The position numbers and the translations under genes are program-made. A stretch of DNA of 13,377 nucleotides, from the NCBI GenBank assembly GCA_009780595.1, contig WQZT01000017.1, positions 1 through 13,377 on the forward strand, written 5' to 3'. Under the pieces are notes generated by a model, which was given only the letters and a program-made list of their open reading frames with translations, did not search any database and was not told the origin of the DNA. This stretch comes from Treponema sp. (lineage in GTDB: Bacteria > Spirochaetota > Spirochaetia > Treponematales > Breznakiellaceae). Below are positions 6,846-13,377 of the stretch, piece after piece (position 1 is the stretch's first letter; every line of letters begins with the position of its first letter).

Positions 6846-6851
6846 ATACTA
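6846..6851 (-). promoter_or_regulatory. nadE: -10 box six nt before the nadE ATG
   Basis: TAGTAT (4 of 6 to TATAAT) is separated from the ATG at 6839 by exactly 6 nt, the same spacing as at 5261, 6961 and 10753. A weak TAGATT lies 17 nt further upstream. No Shine-Dalgarno is present, which points to a leaderless start. Confidence 0.35.
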
Positions 6852-6948
6852 ATCGAAATTTTTAATATAATCTACTGTTTGTAATGTGCTGCTCGCGATG
6901 ATATACGTGATTTTACATTCGCCTCTGGTAAAAAAACATAAAACAGAT

Positions 6949-6954
6949 TATGAT
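6949..6954 (+). promoter_or_regulatory. -10 box six nt before the LysM/M23 ATG
   Basis: TATGAT (5 of 6 to TATAAT) is followed by 6 nt and the ATG at 6961. No Shine-Dalgarno is visible and no clear -35 exists at 16-18 nt (TGGTAA at 17). The position predicts transcription beginning at or next to the start codon. Confidence 0.4.
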
Positions 6955-6960
6955 TAAACA

Positions 6961-7953
6961 ATGGAAAGAAGGTACAACACTCCGGTTGCAACAACGGTGC
7001 TAAACATAGTGCGGAATAAAACCCTCTGGCGAATGGTGATTGTCATTTCGCTGATCTATTATCTGCCGCTGAGCGGGGTGAGTTTTTTCCCCGCCGCCGA
7101 AAGAACGGCGGTGCAAGCCGGCGGTGGAATGGGTGGCGGGGTTTTTCCGGACAATATGGAAACCTTTATCTACGAAGCGTCTATCAAACTTGCCGACATT
7201 CCATCGAACGTCGAATATTCCCGCCCAAAAATGCTCACGTTTACGTTCCATACGATGAAAAGCGGCGACCTTATCGGGCAAATTGCCTCCAGCGCGGGGC
7301 TCAACGAGGACACGCTTATATCGGTCAATAATATACGAAACACTCGCCTGATGCAGATTGGGCAGGTTATCAAAATCCCCAATCAAGACGGTATTTTTTA
7401 CACGGTGCGGGAGGGCGATACGCTTGACAGCATCGCGCAGGCGCACGAAACGACGGTTTCCCACATTAAAACGGCGAACCAGCTTTTTGCCGATGCGCTG
7501 ACTCCCAACACAAGCCTGTTTGTTCCCGGCGGCAAGATGAACTGGGTAACGAAGCAGGAGATAAACGGCGATCTTTTTATATCGCCAATCAGCGGGCGGT
7601 TTACGTCGCCGTTTGGGTTCAGGCGAAGCCCGTTTACCGGGGAACGGCAGTTTCACGGCGGGATTGATCTTGCCGCCGCACAGGGAACGCCGGTACGAGC
7701 GGCGATGGGCGGACGAGCGGCGCATGTTGGTTACGATGCTGTTTTAGGCAACTTTGTGATTCTGAGCCACCATTCGGGATTTCGTACGCTGTACGCCCAC
7801 ATGCACACGGTGCATGTTACACCTGGCGCGAATGTGGCGACTGGCGAGCGCATCGGCGAAGTGGGAAGTACCGGGCTCAGCACCGGACCGCACCTGCACT
7901 TTGAAGTTCACCGGAACGGCGTGAGAGTAAATCCAAGAGCCTTAATGCGCTAG
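6961..7953 (+). CDS. LysM-domain M23 family metallopeptidase
   Basis: The product is 330 residues. A hydrophobic segment (about 20-42, MVIVISLIYYLPLSGVSFF) after a basic N terminus is a signal anchor or uncleaved signal peptide, placing the enzyme in the periplasm. Two LysM peptidoglycan-binding domains lie at about 90-139 (FHTMKSGDLIGQIA) and 143-189 (YTVREGDTLDSIAQ). The M23 (LytM-type) domain is at about 225-326. H232 and D236 (FHGGID) and H313 in HLHFE are the zinc ligands, with H280 (YAHMH) and H311 completing the active site; all are present, so it should be an active endopeptidase cutting peptidoglycan cross-links rather than a degenerate activator. A start further downstream would lose the membrane segment. 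The stop codon lies inside a 16-bp palindrome. Confidence 0.93.
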   Translation: MERRYNTPVATTVLNIVRNKTLWRMVIVISLIYYLPLSGVSFFPAAERTAVQAGGGMGGGVFPDNMETFIYEASIKLADIPSNVEYSRPKMLTFTFHTMKSGDLIGQIASSAGLNEDTLISVNNIRNTRLMQIGQVIKIPNQDGIFYTVREGDTLDSIAQAHETTVSHIKTANQLFADALTPNTSLFVPGGKMNWVTKQEINGDLFISPISGRFTSPFGFRRSPFTGERQFHGGIDLAAAQGTPVRAAMGGRAAHVGYDAVLGNFVILSHHSGFRTLYAHMHTVHVTPGANVATGERIGEVGSTGLSTGPHLHFEVHRNGVRVNPRALMR

Positions 7954-7959
7954 CGCATT
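7944..7959. repeat. 16-bp perfect palindrome over the LysM/M23 stop codon
   Basis: AATGCGC TA GCGCATT is fully self-complementary, and its centre is the TAG stop. A second small hairpin (TGTGC-ACC-GCACA, 7959-7971) follows directly. It could help end transcription or protect the 3' end, but no U-tract follows. Confidence 0.5.
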
Positions 7960-7988
7960 GTGCACCGCACAGGGAACACCCCGCATGT

Positions 7989-8021
7989 GCGGAATAATCC
8001 GCCACCGGCGGATTATTCCGC
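7989..8021. repeat. 15-bp perfect inverted repeat between convergent genes
   Basis: The arms 7989-8003 and 8007-8021 (GCGGAATAATCCGCC and its complement) are perfect, around a 3-base ACC centre. The right arm ends at the base next to the HDOD stop codon. It lies between converging genes and so may act as a two-way terminator, but neither side has a T-run. A REP-like dispersed palindrome is the alternative. Confidence 0.6.
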
Positions 8022-8888
8022 CTAGGTATTTATCTTGAGAAAAATTTCTGCCTTGTCAATTTCGGCATTCGCGATGCTTTCGATTTCGTCAAAACTTTCC
8101 ATTGTAATGCCGAGCGCTTCCCAAATCCGGTCGTGGGGTTTTTCCGGATGGAGGTCGCCTGAAAAGCCTATTCCCAAAAGAGACGCAAACCAGTTCGATA
8201 CCGCGACACTGTACAGCACGTCTTTGTGGCTGCCTTCGTATTCCTCATACGTATGGTGATTGACAATCACATCGCCAACCGCGCCTTCCAGTTTCCACGC
8301 CTCTTTAATCATCGTGCCGGACGTGCAGTGATTCAACCCGAGCGTGGTGTCCTCCGCGAGGAACAGCGGTTTGCGTTCCTTGTCGGCAACGCTGACCGTT
8401 AGCATATAATCTTTGGCAAGCACGGCGTTGAGCGGAATTTTGCCAATATCGTGGAGCAGCCCGGCGGTAAAATATTCCTCCGAGAGCTTGGAGTCAATGC
8501 CGCGCTTTCTGGCAAGGAGCTTCGCCGAAACTCCCACACAGAGGGAATGCCGCCAGAACCCTTCCATATCGATGCCCGGCGATTTATGTTTGGCGGGCAG
8601 ATGCCCCATAACCGCCGTAGACAGCGCGAGGTTTTTAACCGTGTTTATCCCCAGCATAATAATCGCGCGCGCCAAGTTCGTTACCGGCTGCCCCAGCCCG
8701 TAGTAGGCGGAGTTGATGAGTTTCAGAACCTTGCCCACCAGCACCGGATCGAGCGAAATGACGTGGTTCAAATCCGCCGGGCTTGTGTGAGGATTATTGC
8801 ATATCTCCAGAACTTTCGTAACCGAAGTTGGGAGACTGGGCATTGTTTTTATGTAAGCTTTCAGCGCTTTCTCAAAATCTGCTTCCAT
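8022..8888 (-). CDS. HDOD domain signalling protein
   Basis: The product is 288 residues, almost all HDOD. MPSLPTSVTKVLEICNNP opens it, then LNHVISLDPVLVGKVLKLINSAYYG, ARAIIMLGINTVKNLALS and GLLHDIGKIP, which retains the HD pair often lost in HDOD proteins; there is no GYP motif. HDOD proteins are cytoplasmic regulators linked to nucleotide second messengers, chemotaxis and stress; a catalytic activity is usually not established. The start at 8888 has GGGAG 6 nt upstream; an in-frame TTG at 8909 is less likely. The first 17 bases overlap the end of the 89-residue ORF upstream, and the Shine-Dalgarno lies inside it, so translation is probably coupled. It is the third gene of an operon with the LamG/fibronectin III protein. 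Confidence 0.9.
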   Translation of the reverse strand: MEADFEKALKAYIKTMPSLPTSVTKVLEICNNPHTSPADLNHVISLDPVLVGKVLKLINSAYYGLGQPVTNLARAIIMLGINTVKNLALSTAVMGHLPAKHKSPGIDMEGFWRHSLCVGVSAKLLARKRGIDSKLSEEYFTAGLLHDIGKIPLNAVLAKDYMLTVSVADKERKPLFLAEDTTLGLNHCTSGTMIKEAWKLEGAVGDVIVNHHTYEEYEGSHKDVLYSVAVSNWFASLLGIGFSGDLHPEKPHDRIWEALGITMESFDEIESIANAEIDKAEIFLKINT

Positions 8889-9141
8889 CTCTATCTCCCA
8901 TTGTAGCAATATTCGTTAAACTATCAATAACCAATTGCACAGACTGCGGAAAGTTGCTCTGTACATAAAAATCCTGATCTTCCTGAGAAAGCATTTTTAT
9001 CATATCTTGAAGGTAATCCAAAAGTTTTATTATATCCACAACGGAAACTGCAGCGGAGGAGCTGGCGGTGGTGGATGTGTCAGGCATATCGGGCGATTCG
9101 AGCGTTTCAATGTCAAACGTGTTGTTCACTGTGGAACTCAT
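8872..9141 (-). CDS. 89-residue protein of unknown function, middle gene of operon
   Basis: I do not recognise a family. The first ~35 residues are rich in Ser, Thr, Asp and Pro and look disordered. Residues about 33-80 (VVDIIKLLDYLQDMIKMLSQEDQDFYVQ, then VQLVIDSLTNI) look like two or three amphipathic helices, suggesting a protein-binding module. There is no signal peptide, membrane segment or cysteine. It has a strong GGAGG Shine-Dalgarno 7 nt before the ATG. The ATG overlaps the stop of the fibronectin III gene (ATGA), and its end overlaps the HDOD gene by 17 bp. The tight packing suggests that it works with HDOD, for example as its partner or input. Confidence 0.7.
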   Translation of the reverse strand: MSSTVNNTFDIETLESPDMPDTSTTASSSAAVSVVDIIKLLDYLQDMIKMLSQEDQDFYVQSNFPQSVQLVIDSLTNIATMGDRDGSRF

Positions 9142-10775
9142 CTGCCGTCCTCCGCCGCGAGCATGAGCGGGCGGGCTGCAACCTCGCGGGAAAATTCCCC
9201 CGCGCCAGTTTGCGCCGCTGTACCGTCGCTTGCAGCATCCGCCGCGCTGTACGCCGTTACTGCGAAAAAATAAAGTGTCCCGTTGGTCAATCCTTCAATG
9301 CGGACAGAGGTTCGATTTCCAACGTTAATCGGCGATGACACAGCCATATCATTAAGTATAGCATAACTTCCAAAATATTCACCGGGTGCATTGCCGAAAA
9401 AAACCAGATACCCGCCAACATCTCTTGACGGGCTTGCTCGCCACGACAGTTCCACAGCCCCGTCACGCGCCGCCGCGACAATTTGAGTGGGCGGCGGGGG
9501 CGGTTCGGCGGCTTGGTACACCACGCGGAGTTCGGAAAGGTACGGCGACGTTTGCCCGTTCGCGCTGGGGAAAAAATCCGCCGCGATCTGAACGTAGCGC
9601 CCGCGAAAGGCGGCGGGCAAGTCCGCGCCCGGCTTAACCGGAATCCACGGGGAATTGTCCCAGTTGAACATCTCGTTGCTCATTCTGATGGAAAAATGAA
9701 CCGCCGAGTGATCGGAAAAATTGAGCGCGGCGTTAGAAACGTATTCGTTGCTGACGCTTCCGGCGGCGTTGGTTGTGCGCCCGCCGAAAGCTTCGAGTTT
9801 GAGCAGACGGCTGTTCGCCTTGCCCAAGTCCAGCGTGCGGCTTTCCGCCCGCCCGCCCCGCGCGGGAAACTTCGTCTGTGCGGGAAGTTCCGCAAGCCCG
9901 CTGTAAACGCGGAACACGTCAATCATACCGGAGAAATACGCGCCGAGTGTCCACTGCCCATTTTCCCCGGCGAGCGGCGTGTGCACTTCTCCGCCTTCGC
10001 GCCCTGTCGACGTGGCAAACGCCGCCGCTTCCAGTTCACCGTCAACCCAATACTCCACAAGCCCGTTTGCCGAATCAAAGCGGATGAGGTGATGGCTCCA
10101 CACGCGCGGCACCAGCAGCGGCCCGGAAAGAGCGAGCGGAATACTGCGGCTTCTATCGGCGGAGGAGAAAAAGTTTTCAAATGTCCACTGCGTTCTGTTC
10201 CGCTCCACGGCGCAGAGAATTAGCTGCTGCGCGAAACTGCTGGTGGCTCTGGCGCTTACATACGAACTCCACGAGACAATCTGCGCTCCGTTTTCTATCG
10301 TTTGCGGGAAAAGCCAAAACTCAAAGGTAAAATCCTCGATGTGGCTGCCGGCGGCAAACAGCGAACTCGTGCGAGGGCGGGCAGCCAGCGGCGCGTGCCC
10401 GTCTAGTCCCGCGCCGGAAAACAGCGCCGATCCGTTTCCCGTGCGGTTCCACGGAGCAGGTGCGGTGCGAAGATCGTCTGACACGGTAACATCGTACCGC
10501 CCGCGCGAATCGGTAAACCGCTCCGGATGCCCTTCGTTAAACGACAGGTCGAGGTCAAGCGGCGTTTGCCCGCCCGCTGGGGAAACGCCGTTGGACAACG
10601 CCAGCACCGGATGAGGGCGGTTGCGGACGGACTCAGCAACGCCTTCCCGCCGCTCCATCGCCTGCCACGAGGATTCAGCGCCCAGCGTGATGGTTTTCTC
10701 CCCCAGAGCGTACACCCTATCGGCGGCAGAAAATAAAGAGTATAATAAAACTATGGCGACAAGGCAATTTTTCAT
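9138..10775 (-). CDS. secreted LamG-like and fibronectin type III domain protein
   Basis: The product is 545 residues. A signal peptide is clear (MKNCLVAIVLLYSLFSAADRVYA, cleavage near ALG). Residues about 113-285 look like a LamG/concanavalin-like jelly roll (NGSALFSGAG, FTFEFWLFPQ, VWSHHLIRFD, YWVDGELEAAAF, WTLGAYFSGMIDVFRVYSG). A beta-rich middle part follows (about 300-420, with RGRYVQIAADFF and SELRVVYQ). A PPPPP linker at about 425 leads to one fibronectin type III domain to about 530. All this suggests a secreted or surface protein binding carbohydrate or protein; no catalytic motif is visible. It is the first gene of the three-gene operon. No convincing Shine-Dalgarno precedes the ATG, and the start lies within the promoter region of the divergent uvrC leader. 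Confidence 0.85.
   Translation of the reverse strand: MKNCLVAIVLLYSLFSAADRVYALGEKTITLGAESSWQAMERREGVAESVRNRPHPVLALSNGVSPAGGQTPLDLDLSFNEGHPERFTDSRGRYDVTVSDDLRTAPAPWNRTGNGSALFSGAGLDGHAPLAARPRTSSLFAAGSHIEDFTFEFWLFPQTIENGAQIVSWSSYVSARATSSFAQQLILCAVERNRTQWTFENFFSSADRSRSIPLALSGPLLVPRVWSHHLIRFDSANGLVEYWVDGELEAAAFATSTGREGGEVHTPLAGENGQWTLGAYFSGMIDVFRVYSGLAELPAQTKFPARGGRAESRTLDLGKANSRLLKLEAFGGRTTNAAGSVSNEYVSNAALNFSDHSAVHFSIRMSNEMFNWDNSPWIPVKPGADLPAAFRGRYVQIAADFFPSANGQTSPYLSELRVVYQAAEPPPPPTQIVAAARDGAVELSWRASPSRDVGGYLVFFGNAPGEYFGSYAILNDMAVSSPINVGNRTSVRIEGLTNGTLYFFAVTAYSAADAASDGTAAQTGAGEFSREVAARPLMLAAEDGR
10741..10746 (+). promoter_or_regulatory. -10 box for the uvrC leader ORF and uvrC
   Basis: TATAAT is perfect consensus, followed by AAAACT (6 nt) and the ATG at 10753. 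No -35 is evident at 16-18 nt (TATCGG at 17). It lies inside the first codons of the divergent fibronectin III gene. Confidence 0.4.
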
Positions 10776-10845
10776 TCTTATAGGTTCTTTCTGTCTTATC
10801 GGTAATTTTTGCCGTCATATTGACTACGAATTTGACTATGAATAA
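10753..10845 (+). CDS. 30-codon hydrophobic ORF overlapping the uvrC start
   Basis: The peptide begins MATRQFFILIGSFCLIGNFC and ends in an acidic EFDYE. It has a hydrophobic core long enough to be a short membrane segment or truncated signal peptide. The stop overlaps the uvrC ATG (10838) by 8 bases in another frame, so it may couple translation to uvrC, which has no Shine-Dalgarno of its own. A perfect TATAAT lies 6 nt before its ATG. It also overlaps, antisense, the first codons of the divergent gene. It may instead be an untranslated leader. Confidence 0.3.
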   Translation: MATRQFFILIGSFCLIGNFCRHIDYEFDYE

Positions 10846-12823
10846 CGACAAATATTCTCAAACCTATGAAACCTTAAAGAGTTCTGCCAGAGAAGCGCCG
10901 CTGGAACCCGGCGTATATTTATGGAAGGATAACGAAAACCGCATTATGTATGTTGGCAAGGCGCGAACGCTCCGCCACCGGCTTGCGAATTATTTTTCCG
11001 GCGCGAAGGATATAAAAACCGCCGCGCTCATTAAACACGCCGTATCCATCGAAACCATTATTGTTTCCAACGAGTACGAAGCCCTGTTGCTGGAAAATAC
11101 GCTGATAAAGCAGCACAGCCCCAAATATAACATCAACCTGAAGGACGGGAAAACGTACCCCGTCGTGCGGATCACCGCCGATCCGTTTCCGCGCGTTTTT
11201 CGCACGCGGCACATTGTCGAGGATGGCAGCCTGTATTTTGGGCCGTTTCCGAATGTTCAGGCGGTTGACCGGACACTCGAAATGATCGAGAAGCTTTTCT
11301 CGCTCCGCAAGTGCCGGACGCTGAAAAAGCGGAGGCATCCCTGCCTGTACTACCACATTGGGCGCTGCCTTGGTCCCTGCGTGAAAGACACGCCGGATTA
11401 CGCGGTGCAGGTTGAGCGGGTACGCAAGCTCCTTGCGGGGGAGAACTCGGCGCTGGAGGAGGAACTTCGTGCGAAGATGCAGGAGGCGAGCCATGCGCTG
11501 AACTTTGAGGCGGCTGCGGGGTTCCGGAACGCGATTCGGGCGATTGAAAACCTTACCGAAAATAATTCCGTGCAGGATATGATGAGTACCGAGGATCGCG
11601 ATTACATCGCGTGGGCTGAGGAAGGGATTTTTACGACGTTTTCGGTTTTGTCGATGCGCGGCGGCAGAATGACGGGGCAGGAGCTTTTTAGTTCCCGCTC
11701 TGCCGCCGAAGAGGATGCATCGCTGGAAACGTTTATCACCGCGTACTATTCACCCGACCGCCAGCCGCCGCCCCGGATTTATCTGGGGATAAGCGCCCTT
11801 CCTGCGTTTGACGCGCTTGAGCGTTACCTGCGGGAGCAGTTTGATTGTACGCCTGAGTTTATTGCGGTTTCGGCAATCGGCGCAGCTGAAGGCGGTGCCA
11901 AACGCCACCTTGCCGCCCTCGCGATGGCGCGGCAGAACGCGCAGGAGGAACTTCGCAGGCGGCTGCGGGAGCGCGGCGCTGGTCCGGCGCTCGACGAAAT
12001 GGCGCGGCTTCTCGGTCTGAAAACGCGCCCCGAACGTATCGAAGGGTTCGACATCGCCCAACTTGACGGCAAGTTTCCGGTGGCATCGCTCATCTCGTTT
12101 AAGAACGGTTCACCCGACCGAAAAAACTACCGCTACTTCAGGCTGAGAACCGTGATCGGTAAGGTTGACGATTTTGCCGCCATGCGGGAAGTGGTTCACC
12201 GCCGTTACTCGCGGCTTGTGCGCGAAGGCAAGGAGTTGCCTGACCTGATTTTGATTGATGGCGGCATTGGGCAGGTGAACGCGGCGCGGGGTGTTTTGGA
12301 CGTGCTGGGGATCACCTGCGATGTTGCGGGTTTGGCAAAGCGCGATGAGGAGATTTGGCTGCCTCACACTTCCCAACCGCTGCGGCTTTCCAAACGCTCA
12401 GAGGCGCTGAAAGTGCTGCAGTTTGTCCGGGATGAAACCCACCGCTTCGCCACCGGCCTCAACCAGCGCTTGCGCTCCACAAGCCTTTCCCTTCCGGCGC
12501 TGGAATCGGTCGAAGGAATCGGTCCTAAACGCGCGGCGGCACTTATGCAGGCGTACGGCGAACTGGAAAAAATCGCCGCCGCCGACCCGCTGGAAATCGC
12601 CGAAACCTGCCGCATCAGCGAGTCCGCCGCCCGCGCGGTTCGAGCCGCCGCCGCCCTCGCCGCCGAGGACAAAGCCGCCGCCAGCCGCCGCCTCGCCTCG
12701 CCGGGAAAGCGCCGCTCGCCAAACGCCGCCCGTTCCAGCAGCGCCGCCGCCCTCGCCGGAGAAGCCGCTCTGCCAGACGCAGCCTTTGCCGCAGAGCCGT
12801 CGCCGGAGTACGGCGGGGAGTGA
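10838..12823 (+). CDS. uvrC: UvrABC excinuclease subunit C
   Basis: UvrC makes both incisions in nucleotide excision repair after UvrA and UvrB find the lesion. The product is 661 residues from the ATG at 10838; an in-frame TTG at 10820 is less likely. In order: the GIY-YIG nuclease (PGVY at 24-27, YVGKA at 38-42); four cysteines C159, C169, C177 and C181, spaced like the iron-sulfur cysteines of E. coli UvrC; a UVR motif at about 205-240 that contacts UvrB; the RNase H-like 5' nuclease with D405, D474 (LILIDGG) and H535 (DETHRF) matching the catalytic triad; and a helix-hairpin-helix region at about 551-610 (ESVEGIGPKRAAALM). The last ~55 residues are an Ala/Arg/Ser/Pro-rich tail beyond the usual end. 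No Shine-Dalgarno is visible. Confidence 0.96.
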   Translation: MNNDKYSQTYETLKSSAREAPLEPGVYLWKDNENRIMYVGKARTLRHRLANYFSGAKDIKTAALIKHAVSIETIIVSNEYEALLLENTLIKQHSPKYNINLKDGKTYPVVRITADPFPRVFRTRHIVEDGSLYFGPFPNVQAVDRTLEMIEKLFSLRKCRTLKKRRHPCLYYHIGRCLGPCVKDTPDYAVQVERVRKLLAGENSALEEELRAKMQEASHALNFEAAAGFRNAIRAIENLTENNSVQDMMSTEDRDYIAWAEEGIFTTFSVLSMRGGRMTGQELFSSRSAAEEDASLETFITAYYSPDRQPPPRIYLGISALPAFDALERYLREQFDCTPEFIAVSAIGAAEGGAKRHLAALAMARQNAQEELRRRLRERGAGPALDEMARLLGLKTRPERIEGFDIAQLDGKFPVASLISFKNGSPDRKNYRYFRLRTVIGKVDDFAAMREVVHRRYSRLVREGKELPDLILIDGGIGQVNAARGVLDVLGITCDVAGLAKRDEEIWLPHTSQPLRLSKRSEALKVLQFVRDETHRFATGLNQRLRSTSLSLPALESVEGIGPKRAAALMQAYGELEKIAAADPLEIAETCRISESAARAVRAAAALAAEDKAAASRRLASPGKRRSPNAARSSSAAALAGEAALPDAAFAAEPSPEYGGE

Positions 12824-12883
12824 GGGAGCATCAGGTTTTAGCCCGGCGCCCCCTTACAACAAGGTTAAATTATACGAGATCTA

Positions 12884-13377
12884 CTAAAATGCCCAGCCAA
12901 GACTGAGGTACGGTGTAAAACCAACATCGTTTTGAATACCATCCTCATCTGGGGCATTACTTACTCCGAAAGAAATAGGCACTCTGATACCGGGCTGTAC
13001 ATAAAATCCACCCTTGTAGCCAACATCAATTCGCCAACCAACTTCCGGCGTAATGGCAATTCCAGTAGTTGAAACGATGACATCTTTATTATTCACAATA
13101 TCCGCCTTCTCAATCGTGTGGTAGCCCACACCAGCACCCGCAAAGAAGTTTCCGGTCCAGGGATAATAACGCACAAATGCACCTACGCCTAGACTTGTGC
13201 CCGATCCTAGAAGTATCCCCCCATTGCTATAGAAATTAGCCCCTACAGACAATTGAGAGCTAAGCATACGCTCGTACCTCACGCCGTAGCCCACAAAGTT
13301 TAACTCCAGGGAAGCCCAGTTAATCAAATCACCCGGCTCTTCCTGTGCGAAAAGACTTCCTGCGCTAAAAAACGCAA
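12884..13377 (-). CDS. outer-membrane beta-barrel protein, 5' end outside the window
   Basis: The frame runs off the right edge, so the start is missing. The first visible residues (AFFSAGSLFAQEEPGD) are the end of a signal peptide, likely cut after FA. The rest, about 150 residues, alternates aromatic and polar residues in strands (ELNFVGYGVRYERML, GVGAFVRYYPWTGNFFAGAGVGYH, GGFYVQPGIRVPISFG) and ends in LGWAF. A C-terminal phenylalanine is the usual BAM recognition signal, so this is a small barrel of 8 or so strands in the outer membrane. The family is not certain; OmpW- or opacity-like barrels and treponemal small barrels look alike. Its codon use is visibly less GC-rich than that of uvrC next door. 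No clear terminator is seen in the 60 bp between its stop and that of uvrC. Confidence 0.8.
   Translation of the reverse strand, partial: AFFSAGSLFAQEEPGDLINWASLELNFVGYGVRYERMLSSQLSVGANFYSNGGILLGSGTSLGVGAFVRYYPWTGNFFAGAGVGYHTIEKADIVNNKDVIVSTTGIAITPEVGWRIDVGYKGGFYVQPGIRVPISFGVSNAPDEDGIQNDVGFTPYLSLGWAF

Noticed and set aside
10776..10804. TTACCG-N17-TATAAG as a promoter for the fibronectin III gene
   Set aside because: Spacing is good, but +1 would fall inside the first codons, and no in-frame start exists downstream that keeps the signal peptide.
12364..12831. 155-codon Ala/Ser-rich ORF antisense to the end of uvrC, and a Pro-rich one in a third frame (12423-12887)
   Set aside because: Both are mirror images of the GC-rich triplets that encode the UvrC tail; neither has a start signal or motif.
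12824..12883. Terminator between uvrC and the barrel gene
   Set aside because: Only a GGCGCC palindrome and a 4-bp hairpin are present, with no T-run on either strand.

Overview
The window is a gene-dense, GC-rich stretch (roughly mid-50s % GC by eye) from a diderm bacterium. A spirochaete of the Treponema lineage is my best guess. The reasons are a relaxed lipobox on a family-less lipoprotein, an HDOD signalling protein, a signal-anchored LysM/M23 peptidase and a treponeme-like outer-membrane barrel. This is inference; no rRNA or other marker is present. Both ends cut into genes or possible genes.

Layout. (1) 1-2519, plus strand: a small Cys-rich protein overlaps (ATGA) a B12-binding-type radical SAM protein. 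(2) 2520-2778: an intergenic region that looks like a self-contained minus-strand small RNA, with a consensus promoter, a helix pairing its two ends, and a U-tract. (3) 2779-5221, minus strand: an NYN-domain putative RNase with an OB-fold-like C terminus, preceded by a promoter, a perfect 5' dyad and a 13-codon leader ORF; upstream of it is alanine racemase (alr). (4) 5222-6004: divergent promoters and a lipoprotein gene. (5) 6015-7953: a stand-alone NAD+ synthetase (nadE, minus) and, divergently, a LysM/M23 cell-wall peptidase (plus). (6) 7944-8021: a cluster of inverted repeats between convergent genes. (7) 8022-10775, minus strand: a tightly overlapping three-gene operon of a secreted LamG-like/fibronectin III protein, an 89-residue unknown and an HDOD protein. 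(8) 10741-12823, plus strand: a short hydrophobic ORF and the nucleotide-excision repair endonuclease uvrC. (9) 12884-13377, minus strand: the 3' part of an outer-membrane beta-barrel gene.

The genes do not form one pathway. They cover cell-wall supply and remodelling (alr, LysM/M23), cofactor synthesis (nadE), DNA repair (uvrC), envelope proteins and signalling. The two observations I find most interesting are the candidate small RNA at 2555-2698, with an 11-bp and an 8-bp helix in crossing order, and a recurring start layout. In that layout a -10 hexamer sits exactly 6 nt before an ATG with no Shine-Dalgarno sequence, seen at four starts (5261, 6839, 6961, 10753). This suggests leaderless transcripts, while alr, the HDOD gene, the 89-residue ORF and the NYN leader have clear Shine-Dalgarno sites.
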